6,900 bases of DNA from the NCBI GenBank assembly GCA_030669265.1, contig DAOVDY010000038.1, positions 1-6,900 of the forward strand, written 5' to 3'. Made by a program: the position numbers and the translations under genes. Of this stretch, positions 6,428-6,900 are shown in pieces. Numbering within the stretch: the stretch's first letter is position 1; each line of letters opens with the position of its first letter. This DNA comes from Desulfobacteraceae bacterium (GTDB taxonomy: Bacteria; Desulfobacterota; DSM-4660; Desulfatiglandales; B25-G16). The notes under the pieces were generated by a model. It was not told the DNA's origin. It saw nothing but the letters and a program-made list of their open reading frames with translations, and did no database searches.

Positions 6428-6439
6428 AAGTGCCTAAAG
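6428..6439 (-). repeat. 12-mer repeat copy 2, next to the murC start
   Basis: AAGTGCCTAAAG on the plus strand, identical to the copies at 4912-4923 and 6549-6560. Its AGG lies 8 nt before the murC ATG, the same arrangement as at murB, so the repeat appears to serve as the ribosome-binding region. Confidence 0.75.
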
Positions 6440-6548
6440 TGAGCCCGCCCTGGTGCGACGTGATATGAATATACGCTAGCTTCTGATGTATCACCAATCC
6501 TGGTTTACCTTTGTTAAGTCACCTTTTGCCAGGTCTGGGCCAGGGCTA
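6440..6548. other. 109-bp spacer segment bounded by 12-mer repeats (possible small insertion)
   Basis: This segment lies between two direct copies of AAGTGCCTAAAG. Near its ends are the inverted heptamers GCCCTGG (6447-6453) and CCAGGGC (6540-6546), and inside it is a second inverted pair GTGATA/TATCAC (6460-6465 and 6489-6494). It encodes nothing recognisable. Direct repeats flanking a segment with inverted ends are what a MITE-like insertion with a target duplication would leave, but the 12-mer also occurs alone before murB, so it may simply be a dispersed repeat. Confidence 0.4.
6468..6497 (-). promoter_or_regulatory. Possible promoter ahead of murC (weak candidate)
   Basis: On the minus strand TTGGTG (6492-6497) and TATATT (6468-6473) are separated by 18 bp. 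The -10 matches five of six sigma-70 consensus bases; the -35 is poor beyond TTG. It would start transcription about 40 bp before murC. It overlaps the inverted pair GTGATA/TATCAC, which could equally explain the base pattern. Confidence 0.2.
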
Positions 6549-6560
6549 AAGTGCCTAAAG
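6549..6560 (-). repeat. 12-mer repeat copy 3, mid-spacer between murG and murC
   Basis: AAGTGCCTAAAG on the plus strand, with no start codon in reach. In the direction of transcription, CTTTAGGCA is followed directly by CTTTAGCCC, hinting at a 9-bp tandem unit. Confidence 0.7.
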
Positions 6561-6583
6561 TTATGCACGTTATCAGTGTCTGT

Positions 6584-6632
6584 TGACCATTACTAATTGT
6601 TAATTGATCATTGACCATTGCTAATTGATTAG
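6584..6632 (-). repeat. Heptamer tandem array at the 3' end of murG
   Basis: Seven units of exact period 7 in the direction of transcription: CTAATCA, ATTAGCA, ATGGTCA, ATGATCA, ATTAACA, ATTAGTA, ATGGTCA. The murG stop codon TAG (6621-6623) lies in the second unit, so the last codons of murG are made of repeat sequence. Similar heptanucleotide tandem repeats (STRR families) are known from filamentous cyanobacteria; that is an analogy of form, not a claim of relationship. Confidence 0.8.
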
Positions 6633-6900
6633 CTCCATCAACTGTTCAACTATAATTTCCTTTGCTTGTGGCCTGCCAGCCTTTAAGGCAAACAATGACA
6701 TCTGTTTTAGCACGTCTGGTTTTTCCATATACATTCTAATCTTCTTGGCCAGGGTATTGCCGTTAAGATCCTTCTGTAGAATAATATCTGCTCCTCCGTG
6801 GGCCGCCAAAGCCCGAGCATTAACGTCTTGGTGTTTATGGGTCGCATAGGGGTAAGGCACAAGGATCGATGGTTTACCTAAGGCAGCCAATTCAGCAATA
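6621..6900 (-). CDS. murG: MurG, lipid II-forming N-acetylglucosaminyltransferase (C-terminal part only)
   Basis: MurG is the peripheral inner-membrane enzyme that transfers GlcNAc from UDP-GlcNAc to lipid I, giving lipid II. Only the last 92 or so residues are present, about a quarter of the usual 350-370; the start lies beyond the window. The visible part opens with IAELAALGKPSILVPYPYA and continues with HKHQDVNARAL, matching the conserved donor-binding region of the family (AEL-A-G-P-ILVPYPYA followed by HQ-xx-NA). The C-terminal helix includes KAGRPQAKEIIVEQLMELIN. It is followed by a repeat-filled spacer of nearly 200 bp before murC. The last three codons and the stop overlap a heptamer array, but no conserved MurG motif is lost. 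Confidence 0.95.
   Translation of the reverse strand, partial: IAELAALGKPSILVPYPYATHKHQDVNARALAAHGGADIILQKDLNGNTLAKKIRMYMEKPDVLKQMSLFALKAGRPQAKEIIVEQLMELIN

Noticed and set aside
6425..6620. tRNA or small structured RNA between murG and murC
   Set aside because: No cloverleaf or T-loop-like sequence is visible; the inverted pairs are short and widely spaced.

Overview
This window is the distal part of a division and cell wall (dcw) cluster, read entirely on the minus strand. In transcription order it holds the 3' end of murG, then murC, murB, ftsQ, ftsA and ftsZ, followed by the 5' end of a gene that resembles B12-binding-type radical SAM proteins. All complete genes are intact and show their expected family motifs. 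The base composition is AT-leaning by eye. The gene order, the FtsZ tail ending in YPTFLRKQAD and the radical SAM gene directly after ftsZ suggest a Gram-negative, deltaproteobacterial (Desulfobacterota-like) chromosome. That placement is an inference. No ddl gene lies between murB and ftsQ.

The genes form one pathway. MurG makes lipid II from lipid I at the membrane. MurB and MurC make UDP-MurNAc and UDP-MurNAc-L-Ala in the cytoplasm. FtsZ forms the Z ring, FtsA tethers it to the membrane, and FtsQ is the bitopic divisome protein that links to FtsB/FtsL. murB and ftsQ overlap by four bases and ftsZ is 7 bp or less from the radical SAM gene, so those pairs look translationally coupled. ftsQ and ftsA are separated by about 65 bp.

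Three spacers are long and consist largely of repetitive DNA. The murG-murC spacer (6425-6620) carries a degenerate 7-bp tandem array, two copies of the 12-mer AAGTGCCTAAAG and, between those copies, a 109-bp segment with inverted ends. The murC-murB spacer (4908-5047) carries a 7-unit array of period 8, two short 7-bp arrays and a third copy of the 12-mer. The ftsA-ftsZ spacer (1608-1879) carries a fold-back element of about 157 bp whose arms are 8-bp-period repeats, plus a perfect stem-loop just after ftsA. The stop codons of murG and murC lie inside array units, and the 12-mer abuts the start codons of murC and murB, where its AGG is the only visible Shine-Dalgarno-like sequence.

I see no new multi-gene system. 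The coding content is a conserved housekeeping cluster, and what deserves a second look is the repeat colonisation of its spacers.
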